Positions 24,055 to 33,409 of a stretch of 64,000 nt of DNA are shown here, one piece after another. The stretch spans positions 248,001 to 312,000 of the forward strand of contig NZ_BNGS01000009.1 in the NCBI RefSeq assembly GCF_014905555.1, written 5' to 3'. A program made the position numbers and the translations under genes. Numbering within the stretch: position 1 is the stretch's first letter; each line of letters starts with the position of its first letter. The stretch comes from Streptomyces sp. Y2F8-2. GTDB lineage: Bacteria > Actinomycetota > Actinomycetes > Streptomycetales > Streptomycetaceae. Below the pieces are notes generated by a model. It made no database searches, was not told the origin of the DNA, and saw only the letters and a list, made by a program, of their open reading frames with translations.

Positions 24055-24702
24055 ATGATGGACACCACGCAGCGGACCGATCAGGAGCGGTCCGCCGACC
24101 GCCGACGGCGAGAGTTGCTGGAGGCCGCCGACCGAGTGGTGCTGCGCGACGGCCCCGGGGCCTCGATGAACGCCATCGCCGCCGAGGCCGGCATCACCAA
24201 GCCGATCCTCTACCGCCACTTCGGCGACAAGGGCGGGCTGTACGCGGCGCTCGCCAAACGCCACACGGACGCGCTGCTCGACTCGCTGCGGGCGGCGCTG
24301 GACGCCCCGGCGGACCGGCGCGAGCGGGTGGAGTCCACGCTGGACACGTATCTGGCGGCGATCGAGGCACGACCGCAGGTGTACCGCTTCCTGATGCATC
24401 CGGCGGAGGGGGGCTCGCAGAACGACCAGGGCTTCGACACCGGCCGCCACTCGATCCCGCTGCTGCGCCGCATGGGTGAGGAACTGGCCCAGGTCATCGA
24501 GGAACGCCTGGACCTCGGCCCGGACACCCACCAACTGGCGCGGGTGTGGGGCCACGGCATCGTCGGCATGATGCACGCCGCCGGCGACTGGTGGCTCGGG
24601 GAACGGCCGTGCTCACGGGCGGAGTTGGTGCGGAGCTTGGCGGACTTGCTGTGGGGCCGTCTCGCTGCGGCTGGGGACCGCATCGGAGGCCCCGGGTTCT
24701 GA
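24055..24702 (+). CDS. TetR-family regulator, probably of acyl-CoA metabolism
   Basis: A protein of 215 aa; two adjacent ATGs (24055 and 24058) follow GGGGAG. The N-terminal TetR helix-turn-helix is clear (LLEAADRVVLRDGPGASMNAIAAEAGITKPILYRHFGDKGGLYAALAKRHTDALL). The C-terminal ligand domain (GVGIVGMMHAAGDWWLGERPCSRAELVRSLADLLWGRLA-type) resembles regulators responding to acyl-CoA. Divergent from the acyl-CoA dehydrogenase, which it probably represses together with itself. Confidence 0.88.
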   Translation: MMDTTQRTDQERSADRRRRELLEAADRVVLRDGPGASMNAIAAEAGITKPILYRHFGDKGGLYAALAKRHTDALLDSLRAALDAPADRRERVESTLDTYLAAIEARPQVYRFLMHPAEGGSQNDQGFDTGRHSIPLLRRMGEELAQVIEERLDLGPDTHQLARVWGHGIVGMMHAAGDWWLGERPCSRAELVRSLADLLWGRLAAAGDRIGGPGF

Positions 24703-24705
24703 AGC

Positions 24706-24779
24706 GCGCCCTTAGGGGCGCGGGGCTGTGTGGATATGCGGCTCCGCCGGGTGGGCGCGACCAGCCGAAGTCGGCCCCC
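24706..24779. repeat. Streptomyces-type intergenic repeat with hairpin
   Basis: It begins with GCGCCC-TTAG-GGGCGC (24706-24721), then a conserved-looking block with GATATGCGGCTCCGCCG and GGGCGCGACCAGCC. From memory this resembles a very common Streptomyces intergenic element. It separates the convergent tetR and def genes and can act as a terminator. Confidence 0.6.
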
Positions 24780-24792
24780 AGTCGCCGACGTC

Positions 24793-25332
24793 TCATCGCC
24801 CCCACGACGCTCTCGCGGCCTGCCGCAACACCCTCCGCTTGCGCCACCCCGCCAGGTGGTCCACGTACAGACCGCCGGCCAGGTGATCGCACTCGTGCTG
24901 CAGGCACCGGGCGAACCACCCGGTGCCCTCCACCCGCACCGGCTCTCCACCCACCGTGAACCCCTCGACGACCGCCCGGTCGAACCGCTCCGTCCCCGCC
25001 TCGAGCCCCGGCAGGGACAGGCACCCTTCCGGTCCACGGATGACCACACCGTCCGCCTCCACCAGCCGTGGATTCACCACATGCCCCAGGTGACGCACGT
25101 CCTCGTCGTCCGGACAGTCGTACACGAACACCCGCAAAGGCTCGCCGACCTGGTTCGCGGCCAGGCCGACCCCCCGCGCGGCGTACATCGTCGCGAACAT
25201 GTCCTCGACGAGCCGGGCGAGTTCGGGTCCGAATTCGGTGACGTCCCTGCACGGCTCGCGAAGTACGCGGTCGCCGAGCACGGTGATGGGCCGGACGCGC
25301 CCTCGGGCGCCCGGGATGGTGCGATGTGGCAT
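24793..25332 (-). CDS. def: Peptide deformylase
   Basis: A protein of 179 aa. It removes the formyl group from nascent proteins and is a metal enzyme. All three motifs are present: GVGLAANQVG, EGCLSLPG (metal Cys) and HECDHLAGG (two metal His and catalytic Glu). The ATG at 25332 matches usual deformylase N-termini (MPHRTIPGARGRVRPITVLGDRVL), although the ribosome binding site is weak. Streptomyces carry several def paralogues, so this may not be the housekeeping copy. Confidence 0.92.
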   Translation of the reverse strand: MPHRTIPGARGRVRPITVLGDRVLREPCRDVTEFGPELARLVEDMFATMYAARGVGLAANQVGEPLRVFVYDCPDDEDVRHLGHVVNPRLVEADGVVIRGPEGCLSLPGLEAGTERFDRAVVEGFTVGGEPVRVEGTGWFARCLQHECDHLAGGLYVDHLAGWRKRRVLRQAARASWGR

Positions 25333-25474
25333 GCCGGCAAGGGTACGGTCGGCAGGGCCGCGCGGGCGCCGGGGTGGTGCCGCGGTTCGGGGGCGTGCGG
25401 GGATCTCGATAGGCTGAGGCCCACACGTTGCCGGAACAGGGCGCGGCGTTGTACGCAAGGAGGATCGAGAACTG

Positions 25475-26713
25475 ATGGCAGGCAACTCGGACCCGCTGAC
25501 GCCGCGGGCCAAGCTGGCCGTGACCGCGGGCAAGGCGGTCGCTGCGGCATCGCGCGCCGCGGGGCGCGGCAGCGGTTCGGTGATCGGCGGCCGAGTGGCG
25601 CTGAAGCTCGACCCCGACCTCCTCGCCCGGCTCGCCCAGAACCTGGACGTCGTCCTGGTCTCGGCGACCAACGGCAAGACCACGACCACCCGGCTGATCG
25701 CGGAGGCGCTGCGCGCGGCGGGCCCGGTCGTCTCGAACGCGCTCGGCGCCAACATGCCCGCCGGCATCACCTCGGCGCTGGCGGGCGGTTCGGACGCCAA
25801 GTTCGCCGTGATCGAGGTCGACGAGAAGTACCTCGCCGGGGTCGCCCGCGACACCGACCCGAAGTGCATCGCGCTGCTGAACCTCTCCCGCGACCAGCTC
25901 GACCGCGCCGCCGAGACCCGTATGCTCGCCGAGAACTGGCGTGAGGGCCTGGCCGGGTCCAAGGCCGTCGTCGTCGCGAACGCCGACGACCCGCTGGTCG
26001 TGTGGGCCGCGTCCTCCTCGCCCAATGTGATCTGGGTCGCCGCCGGCCAGATGTGGAAGGACGACGCCTGGTCCTGCCCGTCCTGCGGCGGTGTGATGCA
26101 GCGCCCCGGGGACGACTGGTACTGCGGCGAGTGCGGCTTCCGCCGGCCGACCCCGAGCTGGGCGCTGTCCGGGGACCACGTCCTCGACCCGCACGGCTCC
26201 GCCTGGCCCATCCACCTCCAGCTGCCGGGCCGCGCCAACAAGGCGAACGCCGCCAGCTCGGCCGCCGTCGCGGCCGTGTTCGGCGTGCCCCCGCAGGTCG
26301 CGCTCGAGCGCATGTACCAGGTGCAGGCGGTGGCCGGGCGCTACGACGTCGTCCAGTTCCAGAACCGCGACCTGCGCCTGCTGCTGGCGAAGAACCCGGC
26401 CGGCTGGCTGGAGACGTTCTCGCTGATCGACCCGCCGCCGACCCCGGTGATCCTCTCCGTGAACGCGCGCTCGGCCGACGGCACCGACACCTCCTGGCTG
26501 TGGGACGTCGACTACACGCGGCTGACCGGCCACCCGATCTTCGTCATCGGCGACCGCAAGCTGGACCTCGCCGTGCGCCTGGAGGTCGCGAACCAGTCCT
26601 TCCAGGTCTGCGAGAACCTCGACCAGGCCGTGCAGCTCGCGCCGCCGGGCCGGATCGAGGTCATCGCCAACTACACCGCGTTCCAGGACCTGCGCCGCCG
26701 CGTCGGCAACTGA
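25475..26713 (+). CDS. murT: Lipid II isoglutaminyl synthase, MurT subunit
   Basis: A protein of 412 aa with AAGGAGG upstream. It is a Mur-ligase-type enzyme that with GatD amidates the glutamate of lipid II to isoglutamine. The ATP-binding loop is VSATNGKTTTTRLIAEAL; the central Mur domain includes LLNLSRDQLDRAAE. A Cys4 zinc ribbon insertion is visible (SCPSCGGVMQRPGDDWYCGECGFRRP). The C-terminal DUF1727 domain starts near RYDVVQF. gatD follows after 19 nt. Confidence 0.95.
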   Translation: MAGNSDPLTPRAKLAVTAGKAVAAASRAAGRGSGSVIGGRVALKLDPDLLARLAQNLDVVLVSATNGKTTTTRLIAEALRAAGPVVSNALGANMPAGITSALAGGSDAKFAVIEVDEKYLAGVARDTDPKCIALLNLSRDQLDRAAETRMLAENWREGLAGSKAVVVANADDPLVVWAASSSPNVIWVAAGQMWKDDAWSCPSCGGVMQRPGDDWYCGECGFRRPTPSWALSGDHVLDPHGSAWPIHLQLPGRANKANAASSAAVAAVFGVPPQVALERMYQVQAVAGRYDVVQFQNRDLRLLLAKNPAGWLETFSLIDPPPTPVILSVNARSADGTDTSWLWDVDYTRLTGHPIFVIGDRKLDLAVRLEVANQSFQVCENLDQAVQLAPPGRIEVIANYTAFQDLRRRVGN

Positions 26714-26732
26714 TCACGAAGGACGAGCATCG

Positions 26733-27461
26733 ATGAGTGACAACCAGCTGCGTCTGGTGTGGATCTACCCGGACCTGCTGAGCACCTACGGCGACCAGGG
26801 CAACGCGCTCGTCGTGGAGCGCCGGGCCCGCCAGCGCGGCCTCGACGTGGCCCGCCTCGACGTGCGCAGCGACCAGCCGATCCCGACCTCCGGCGACATC
26901 TACCTGATCGGCGGCGGCGAGGACCGGCCGCAGCGGCTCGCGGCCGAGCGGCTGCGCCGCGACGGGCATCTGTACCGGGCCGTGGAGAACGGCGCGATCG
27001 TCTTCTCGGTCTGCGCCGGCTACCAGATCCTCGGCCACGAGTTCATCAACGACCTCGGGCAGCGCGAGCCGGGCCTCGGACTGCTCGACGTGGTCTCGGT
27101 GCGCGGTGAGGGCGAGCGGTGCGTCGGCGACGTCCTCGCGGACATCGACCCGCGCCTCGGCCTTCCCCCGCTCACCGGCTTCGAGAACCACCAGGGCGTC
27201 ACCCACCTCGGTCCGACGGCCCGCCCGTTCGCGCAGGTGAAACTCGGCAGGGGCAACGGCACGGGCGACGGCACGGAGGGCGCGTACAACGACACCGTCT
27301 TCGGCACGTACATGCACGGGCCCGTGCTGGCGCGCAACCCGCAGATCGCGGACCTGCTGCTGAAGCTGGCGCTGGACGTCAACGCGCTGCCGCCGGTCGA
27401 CGACCGCTGGTACGAGGCGCTGCGCAACGAGCGCATCGCGGCTGCGCAGCAGCCTGCGTAG
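26733..27461 (+). CDS. gatD: Lipid II isoglutaminyl synthase, glutaminase subunit GatD
   Basis: A protein of 242 aa, a class I glutamine amidotransferase of the CobB/CobQ type that supplies ammonia to MurT. The catalytic Cys is in FSVCAGYQILGHEF and the His in YMHGPVLARNP. GFENHQGVTHLG is the characteristic GatD stretch. The last six codons and the stop fall inside the first copy of a 26-bp tandem repeat, so the C-terminal AAAQQPA tail is repeat-derived. Confidence 0.95.
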   Translation: MSDNQLRLVWIYPDLLSTYGDQGNALVVERRARQRGLDVARLDVRSDQPIPTSGDIYLIGGGEDRPQRLAAERLRRDGHLYRAVENGAIVFSVCAGYQILGHEFINDLGQREPGLGLLDVVSVRGEGERCVGDVLADIDPRLGLPPLTGFENHQGVTHLGPTARPFAQVKLGRGNGTGDGTEGAYNDTVFGTYMHGPVLARNPQIADLLLKLALDVNALPPVDDRWYEALRNERIAAAQQPA

Positions 27462-27518
27462 GCACAGCTGCGCAGCAGCCTGCGTAGGCACAGCCGCGCA
27501 GCAGCCTGCGTAGGCGGA
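27441..27518. repeat. Three tandem copies of a 26-bp repeat at the gatD 3' end
   Basis: Copies start at 27441, 27467 and 27493. The first two are identical; the third differs at three positions (T to C at its third base, CA to GG at its end). Each contains CGCAGCAGCCTGCGTAGG, whose CTGCG/CGCAG halves can pair. The first copy encodes the GatD C-terminus and stop. Confidence 0.9.
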
Positions 27519-27711
27519 GCCCAGGTCAGTACACCCGCCGGCCAACCTGCGGCAACCAGCCCGTCTGACAGTGCGTCCGCACAGCTGAGCGGGGGCGTCC
27601 AGCAGGCGGACGCACGGTGCGGCCCCGCCCCCCTCCGCCGGTAGGGTGGCGGGGATCGAGCCGGACAGCGCGGTCCGGTCCCGTGCCCACGTTGAGAAGG
27701 TTGTTCGGGCT

Positions 27712-28737
27712 ATGCGCATTGGTGTCCTCACGTCCGGTGGTGACTGCCCCGGTCTGAACGCCGTCATCCGGTCCGTCGTACACCGCGCCGTCGCCGACCA
27801 CGGCGACGAGGTCATCGGCTTCCGGGACGGCTGGAAGGGTCTCCTGGAGTGCGACTACCTCAAGCTCGACCTGGACGCGGTCAGCGGCATCCTGGCCCGC
27901 GGCGGCACCATCCTCGGCTCGTCCCGAGTCCGTCCCGAGCACCTTCGGGACGGCGTGGAGCGGGCCCGGGGCCATGTCGAGGAACTGGGTCTCGACGCGA
28001 TCATCCCGATCGGCGGTGAGGGCACGCTCAAGGCGGCCCGGCTGCTGTCCGACAACGGCCTGCCGATCGTCGGCGTGCCGAAGACCATCGACAACGACAT
28101 CGCCGTCACGGACGTCACCTTCGGCTTCGACACGGCCGTCGGTGTGGCCACCGAGGCGCTGGACCGGCTGAAGACCACCGCGGAGTCGCACCAGCGGGTG
28201 CTGATCGTGGAGGTCATGGGCCGCCACACCGGCTGGATCGCGCTGCACTCCGGCATGGCGGCCGGCGCACACGCGATCGTCGTGCCGGAGCGCCCCTTCG
28301 ACATCGAGGAGTTGACCGCCCGGGTCGGCGAACGGTTCGCCGCGGGCAAGCGGTTCGCGATCGTCGTCGCCGCGGAGGGCGCCAAGCCGAAGCGCGGCAC
28401 GATGGAGTTCGACGAGGGCGGCAAGGACATCTACGGGCACGAGCGGTTCGCCGGGATCGCCCGGCAGCTCTCGCTGGAGCTGGAGCAGCGGCTCGGCAAG
28501 GAGGCCCGTCCGGTGATCCTCGGCCATGTGCAGCGTGGTGGTACGCCCACGGCGTACGACCGGGTGCTGGCGACGCGGTTCGGGTGGCATGCGGTCGAGG
28601 CCGTGCACCGGGGCGAGTTCGGCATGATGACCGCGCTGCACGGCACGAAGATCGTGATGGTGTCGCTGGCGGAGGCGGTGGAGACGCTCAAGACGGTGCC
28701 GATGGAGCGGTACGCCGAGGCGGAGTGTGTTCTGTAA
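27712..28737 (+). CDS. pfkA: ATP-dependent 6-phosphofructokinase
   Basis: A protein of 341 aa; it phosphorylates fructose 6-phosphate in glycolysis. Signatures are TSGGDCPGLNAVIRSVV at the N-terminus, IPIGGEGTLKAARLL (Gly rather than Asp at the position distinguishing ATP- from PPi-dependent enzymes), VGVPKTIDNDI (catalytic Asp), MGRHTGWIALHSG and GHVQRGGTPTAYDR. The ATG at 27712 gives the standard MRIGVLTSGGD start; GAGAAGG lies 11 nt upstream. Streptomyces have multiple pfkA paralogues. Confidence 0.94.
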   Translation: MRIGVLTSGGDCPGLNAVIRSVVHRAVADHGDEVIGFRDGWKGLLECDYLKLDLDAVSGILARGGTILGSSRVRPEHLRDGVERARGHVEELGLDAIIPIGGEGTLKAARLLSDNGLPIVGVPKTIDNDIAVTDVTFGFDTAVGVATEALDRLKTTAESHQRVLIVEVMGRHTGWIALHSGMAAGAHAIVVPERPFDIEELTARVGERFAAGKRFAIVVAAEGAKPKRGTMEFDEGGKDIYGHERFAGIARQLSLELEQRLGKEARPVILGHVQRGGTPTAYDRVLATRFGWHAVEAVHRGEFGMMTALHGTKIVMVSLAEAVETLKTVPMERYAEAECVL

Positions 28738-28755
28738 CGCATCGGCGGACTTCAG

Positions 28756-28787
28756 CCGCCCCCGGTCGCAGCCGCGGCCGGGGGCGG
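28756..28787 (+). terminator. Terminator after pfkA
   Basis: CCGCCCCCGG pairs with CCGGGGGCGG around a 12-nt loop, followed by TTCT, 19 nt after the pfkA stop. Confidence 0.75.
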
Positions 28788-28857
28788 TTCTACTCTGGGT
28801 GCGGACAGACAGCTGTGGACAGACAGCGCACAACCCCCACGAAACAGGAGCCGGCGG

Positions 28858-29808
28858 ATGGATCACAGCGGGCACGGCATGACCATGGATCTGCCGCCGT
28901 TCACGCTGGGGCGGGGGCTCGTCTGGTCGACGGACCCGTTCTTCCTCGTCGCCTGCCTGGTCGGGCTCGGGCTGTACGGGTGGGGCGTCGTCCGGCTCGT
29001 GCGCCGCGGGGACAAGTGGCCGGCCGGCCGGACCCTCTCGTACGTCGTCGGGGTACTGATCGTGCTGCTCACCATGTGCACCAGGCTGAACGACTACGGC
29101 ATGGTCATGTTCAGCGTGCACATGGTGCAGCACATGCTGATCAGCATGCTGGCGCCGATCCTGATCCTGCTCGGTGCGCCGATCACCCTGGCACTGCGCG
29201 CCCTGCCGACCGCGGGCCGCGGCCGCAAGGGGCCGCGTGAGCTGCTGCTGATGCTGCTGCACAGCCGCTACCTGCGGATCATCACGCACCCGGCGTTCAC
29301 CATCCCGCTGTTCATCGCGAGCCTGTACGGGCTGTACTTCACCCCGCTCTTCGACTTCCTGATGGGGTCCAAGGCCGGGCACATCGCGATGATGGTGCAC
29401 TTCCTCGCCGTCGGCCTGGTGTTCTTCTGGCCCATCATGGGCGTCGACCCGGGCCCGCACCGGCCCGGGCATCTGATGCGGATGCTGGAGCTGTTCGCGG
29501 GCATGCCGTTCCACGCGTTCTTCGGTATCGCCCTGATGATGGCGTCCACACCGATGGTCGACGCCTACCGGAACCCGCCCGCCTCGCTCGGCATCGACGC
29601 CCTGGCGGACCAGACGTCGGCGGGCGGCATCGCCTGGGCGTTCAGCGAGGTCCCGTCCGTGCTGGTGCTGCTCGCGCTGCTGTTCCAGTGGTACAGGTCG
29701 GAGCAGCGGCAGGCCAAGCGGACGGACCGGGCCGCGGACCGCGACGGCGACAAGGAACTCGAGGCGTACAACGCCTATCTCGCCTCACTCAACGCACGCG
29801 GCCGCTGA
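28858..29808 (+). CDS. CtaG-type cytochrome c oxidase assembly protein
   Basis: A protein of 316 aa, polytopic membrane protein of the CtaG_2 (PF09678-type) family. About seven to eight hydrophobic segments can be counted, starting FFLVACLVGLGLYGWGVV. Conserved-looking histidines lie in HMVQHMLISMLAPILILLG and GLVFFWPIMGVDPGPHRPGH and in MPFHAFFGIALMM. The N-terminal MDHSGHGMTMD is Met/His-rich, as in copper-handling proteins. Probably helps copper insertion into cytochrome oxidase. Single gene following a terminator. Confidence 0.85.
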   Translation: MDHSGHGMTMDLPPFTLGRGLVWSTDPFFLVACLVGLGLYGWGVVRLVRRGDKWPAGRTLSYVVGVLIVLLTMCTRLNDYGMVMFSVHMVQHMLISMLAPILILLGAPITLALRALPTAGRGRKGPRELLLMLLHSRYLRIITHPAFTIPLFIASLYGLYFTPLFDFLMGSKAGHIAMMVHFLAVGLVFFWPIMGVDPGPHRPGHLMRMLELFAGMPFHAFFGIALMMASTPMVDAYRNPPASLGIDALADQTSAGGIAWAFSEVPSVLVLLALLFQWYRSEQRQAKRTDRAADRDGDKELEAYNAYLASLNARGR

Positions 29809-29936
29809 GTTCCGTCACACCGCTGAATTCCCTTTCTTTTCAGGCTGCCTGAAGTACCGCTCCATTCGGTAGCCTGGTGCGATGACGCCCTGCCGCCGCT
29901 CTGCAGGGCGCGGGGGGACCGCAGGGGGGAGCGGTG

Positions 29937-31511
29937 ATGACAATGCGTGCGTCTCTGCACAGGGCGGGGAAATCCCTGGCCCGCAGGATCGGCGTTCTGC
30001 TGGCCGCGGTACTGGTCGTCGCCGGCTGTGGAAAAAGCGCACAGACGTTCGTGGTGAAGGCCGTCGCCGTCGGGATTCCGTCGCTGAATCCCTTCTTCGA
30101 CGAGCGCAGCGGTCTCGGGCACGACACCACGGTCCGCATCCGGGAGGTGCCCGGAGGCCTGCAGGCCGGGAACACCCCCGGGCTCTACGGCGGTTCCCGG
30201 CAGCCCACGATCTGTGACGTCGAGCGGCTGAAGGAATTCCTCACCGATCCCGGGAACGACCGCAAGGCGAAGGTCTGGGCGCAGGTCCTCGGAATTACCC
30301 AGGCGCAGATTCCCGGCTATCTCGACCGGCTCACACCGGTCCTGCTGCGTCACGACACTCTCGTCCAGAACCACGACTACAAGAAGGGCAGCGCCACCCC
30401 TTTCAACTCGCTGCTCCAGGCCGGAATCGCCGTATTGGTGAACGACCAGGGACAGCCCACGGTGAAATGCTCCTGTGGAAACCCGCTGCGCCCGTTCCAG
30501 GGCGACACCACACGGATTTCGGTCATGTTCCAGGACGGCAACAGGAAATGGGCGGGATATGACCGTTCCTCCGTGGTGGCGGTCAGGCCCGCGCCGCGGC
30601 CGCTGACCCGGCTGGTGCTCGTCGACGTCGACGACCCGGGCCGCGGGATCAGCCGCCCCGTCGGGACGGCGGGTGGTCACGACTCCCCCTTCGACGCCCG
30701 GGTACGGCACCGGGTGCCCCGGGTGACCGGGATGCCGTTCGCCGAGGCCGGCCGGCGGCTGACGGACCTGGGACTCGCGGTCGCCTACGCCGGGAAGGGG
30801 GCGCCGCCCGACGAGGCCCTGGTCACGGGCTCGGATCCCGCGCCGGGCACCGAGCTGGCGTTCGGGCAGTACGTCACGCTGTCGGTGGCCACCGCCACCA
30901 CGGACGGACCCGGCGGCGGCACGAGGGCGACGTCCACTCCCCCGTCGTCGGGCAGGACGACGACCCCCGGGAAGGGCGGCGGCGCCTCTCCCTCGACGCC
31001 GGCCGACAGCGGGAAGGTCTCCTCCCCGCCGGCGTCGGGCGGCTCGTCCTCGCCCCCGGCGTCAGGGGGCTCCTCCTCGCCACCGGGGAGCGGCGCGAGC
31101 ACCTCGGGCAGCTCCTCACCGTCCAGGACCACCCAGCCGCCCGCGTCGAGCAGCGCGGCTCCGTCCGGTACGGCCCCCGGGGCGACCGGTTCACCGACCA
31201 CCGGCAAACCGGGCTCGAGCAGCGCACCCGTGACGTCGGCGCCCGGCCCCTCCAAGACGCCCGGCTCGTCCAAGTCGCCCGGCCCCTCGAAGTCGCTCGA
31301 CCCGTCCGAGCCACCCGACCCGTCCACGACTTCCCCGTCCAAGCCATCCTCGTCCAAGCCTGCCCCGTCCAAGCCACCGAAGCCCGTCACCTCGGCGCCC
31401 GAGACCGGCAGGCCGTCGACCGGCACGCCGCAGACCGGGAAACCGGCCACGAGCAAGCCCGCCACCGGCGCACCGGCCACCGGCGCGCGAGAGGTCAGGC
31501 CCAGCCCCTGA
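29937..31511 (+). CDS. Lipoprotein with DUF6777 and PASTA domains and a Ser/Pro-rich tail
   Basis: A protein of 524 aa. The signal peptide ends in a lipobox (VLVVAGCGKSA), so it is membrane-anchored outside the cell. Residues ~40-235 match DUF6777 as I recall it: NTPGLYGGSRQPTICDVERLKEFL, YLDRLTPVLLRHDTLVQNHDYKKG, LQAGIAVLVNDQGQPTVKCSCGNPL. A single PASTA-like domain follows (VPRVTGMPFAEAGRRLTDLGLAV to YVTLSVATA). The last ~200 residues are low-complexity Ser/Pro/Gly/Thr/Lys with short repeats (SSPPASGG), probably a wall-spanning stalk. It precedes a membrane Ser/Thr kinase by 58 nt, suggesting an envelope-sensing pair. The ATG follows GGGGGGA. Confidence 0.85.
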   Translation: MTMRASLHRAGKSLARRIGVLLAAVLVVAGCGKSAQTFVVKAVAVGIPSLNPFFDERSGLGHDTTVRIREVPGGLQAGNTPGLYGGSRQPTICDVERLKEFLTDPGNDRKAKVWAQVLGITQAQIPGYLDRLTPVLLRHDTLVQNHDYKKGSATPFNSLLQAGIAVLVNDQGQPTVKCSCGNPLRPFQGDTTRISVMFQDGNRKWAGYDRSSVVAVRPAPRPLTRLVLVDVDDPGRGISRPVGTAGGHDSPFDARVRHRVPRVTGMPFAEAGRRLTDLGLAVAYAGKGAPPDEALVTGSDPAPGTELAFGQYVTLSVATATTDGPGGGTRATSTPPSSGRTTTPGKGGGASPSTPADSGKVSSPPASGGSSSPPASGGSSSPPGSGASTSGSSSPSRTTQPPASSSAAPSGTAPGATGSPTTGKPGSSSAPVTSAPGPSKTPGSSKSPGPSKSLDPSEPPDPSTTSPSKPSSSKPAPSKPPKPVTSAPETGRPSTGTPQTGKPATSKPATGAPATGAREVRPSP

Positions 31512-31569
31512 CCGGTCGGCCCACGGACGTCCCGCACCAGAACGCCGCATCACACCGGGGAGCGACGCG

Positions 31570-33396
31570 ATGCCATCAGGATCACCGCAGTCGGGAGTGG
31601 GCCGGACCATCGCCGGTCGTTACCTCCTGCTGAACCGGCTCGGCAGTGGCGCCATGGGCCATGTGTGGCGCGCCCATGACCAGCGGCTGGACTGCGAGGT
31701 CGCCCTCAAGGAGGTCGTGTTCCGCAACCCGGTGGAGGCGATCGAGGAGCGGGCCGCCCGGGTCGCCCGGGCCCGGGCCGAGGCCCGGCACGCGGCCGGG
31801 CTGCGCGGGCATCCGCACGTGGTGACCGTGCACGACGTACTGGAGCACGAGGGCCTGCCGTGGATCGTCATGGAATACGTCCCGGGCGCGCTCGACCTGC
31901 GGGAACTGGTCCACCGTCGCGGGCCTCTGGCCCCCGTGGAGTGCGCCCGCATCGGGCTCGCCGTGCTGGACGCCCTGACCGCCGGGCACGAGCGGGGCGT
32001 CATGCACCGGGACGTGAAGCCGGCGAACATCCTGCTGGCGCCGGACCGCGGCGGGGCGCCGTACGCCCGGGTCCTGCTCACCGACTACGGCATCTCGGTG
32101 CAGCCGGACGCGGGCGAGCCCCGGTACACACTGACGTCCGCGCTGGTCGGTACGCCCGGCTATCTGGCGCCCGAGCGTGCGACCGGCGGGCCGCCCACCG
32201 CGGCGGCCGACCTGTTCTCGCTGGGCTGCACGCTGTACTTCACGGTCGAGGGGTGCGGGCCCTTCGAGCGGGACAGCCAGCTCGCCGAGATCACCGCGGT
32301 GGTCCTGGAAGAGCCCCGGGCTCCGATGCGGGCGGGGGCTCTGGGGCCGCTGCTGTCCGCCGTACTGGTCAAGGACCCGGCCCTGCGGATCACGGCGGCG
32401 GACACGGCAGCCGCACTGACGGCGATCGCGGCTCCGAGCCGCCCGGTCCCGGTCCGGGGCTCGCGAACGCGGTGGGCGCGTCCGCACGCGCCGACGGAGA
32501 CCTCGCACAACCCGACGGCAGGCGGCCCGCCGGTGCCCCCGCCCGCGCCCTCCCCGCCGAACGGACAGGCACACCACCCCAAGCGCGGGCATCTCCTGCG
32601 CGCCCTCCTCGCCTGCGCCCTGGGCCTGGTGCTCGCCCTTGGCGGGGTCTGGTACGCCGTTGTGCACCCGTCGGGCGGTGGGGTGGCCAAGCCGTACGGG
32701 GACGCCGTCGGCCTCGCGCGGCCCCTGAAGGACGGTGACTGTGTGGTCGCCGACTGGCCCGGGCCCCCCTTCCAGGGCGGCCCTCCGCGGCTGACCGTGG
32801 ACCCGACCTGCTCCGAGAGGACGCCGGACGGGCAGGTCATGGCATTCGTCACCAGCCCGTCCGCGGACGAGGCCCGTCAGCAGGGGCCCGACGCGTGCGA
32901 GCAGCGCACACAGGACGTCCGCGAGAAGCTGGCCGACGTGCGCGGTTACGCCATCGTCCCGACCCGGGCCGGGTTCGAGGCGGCCGGGCGGCGCACCGCG
33001 TGTCTGGTGCTGGGCGCGCACGGGCCGGTGTACGGACCGCTCGGGGGCCACCGCAAGCCGGGCATGCCGTTCGTGGACACCGCCGACATGCAGAAACGGG
33101 ACTGTCTGGACGCGCCCTCCCTGCGGGTCGCCCGCCTGGTCTCCTGCACGGGCACGCACGACCAGCAGGTGCTCGGCTTCACCCGGCTCGGCCCGGACAC
33201 CACCCTGGCCGAGGCAAAGAGCCTGTCCGACGCCGCGTGCGCGAGGGACGTGCCGCCGAAGGACTACGGCTTCGACCCGTCCCGCTACGAAGCCGCGTCC
33301 TGGACGGGCACGAGCGCCTGGTTGTCCGGAACTCATCTCGTCGTCTGCACCGTGCGCAAGCAGAACGGGGGCACCATGGGTAAGGACGAACCATGA
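31570..33396 (+). CDS. Membrane Ser/Thr protein kinase with extracellular Cys-containing domain
   Basis: A protein of 608 aa. The cytoplasmic kinase domain (~15-275) has the Gly loop LGSGAMGHVW, the VALKEV lysine, MHRDVKPANILL catalytic loop, a DYG in place of DFG (LLTDYGISV), and GTPGYLAPER. A proline-rich linker (~285-335) leads to one transmembrane helix (LLRALLACALGLVLALGGVWYAVV). The ~220-residue outer region has paired cysteines (DGDCVVADW, VDPTCSER, DACEQRT, TACLVLG, KRDCLDA, RLVSCTGTHDQQVLGF, DAACARD, VVCTVRK), resembling two septum-formation-type domains rather than PASTA repeats. It likely phosphorylates envelope or stress targets in response to an outside cue. Confidence 0.9.
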   Translation: MPSGSPQSGVGRTIAGRYLLLNRLGSGAMGHVWRAHDQRLDCEVALKEVVFRNPVEAIEERAARVARARAEARHAAGLRGHPHVVTVHDVLEHEGLPWIVMEYVPGALDLRELVHRRGPLAPVECARIGLAVLDALTAGHERGVMHRDVKPANILLAPDRGGAPYARVLLTDYGISVQPDAGEPRYTLTSALVGTPGYLAPERATGGPPTAAADLFSLGCTLYFTVEGCGPFERDSQLAEITAVVLEEPRAPMRAGALGPLLSAVLVKDPALRITAADTAAALTAIAAPSRPVPVRGSRTRWARPHAPTETSHNPTAGGPPVPPPAPSPPNGQAHHPKRGHLLRALLACALGLVLALGGVWYAVVHPSGGGVAKPYGDAVGLARPLKDGDCVVADWPGPPFQGGPPRLTVDPTCSERTPDGQVMAFVTSPSADEARQQGPDACEQRTQDVREKLADVRGYAIVPTRAGFEAAGRRTACLVLGAHGPVYGPLGGHRKPGMPFVDTADMQKRDCLDAPSLRVARLVSCTGTHDQQVLGFTRLGPDTTLAEAKSLSDAACARDVPPKDYGFDPSRYEAASWTGTSAWLSGTHLVVCTVRKQNGGTMGKDEP

Positions 33397-33409
33397 GGAG
33401 GGTGTTGCC

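Noticed and set aside
27441..27518. Tandem repeats considered as a CRISPR array.
   Set aside because: The units are directly contiguous with no spacers and part of one unit encodes the GatD C-terminus.
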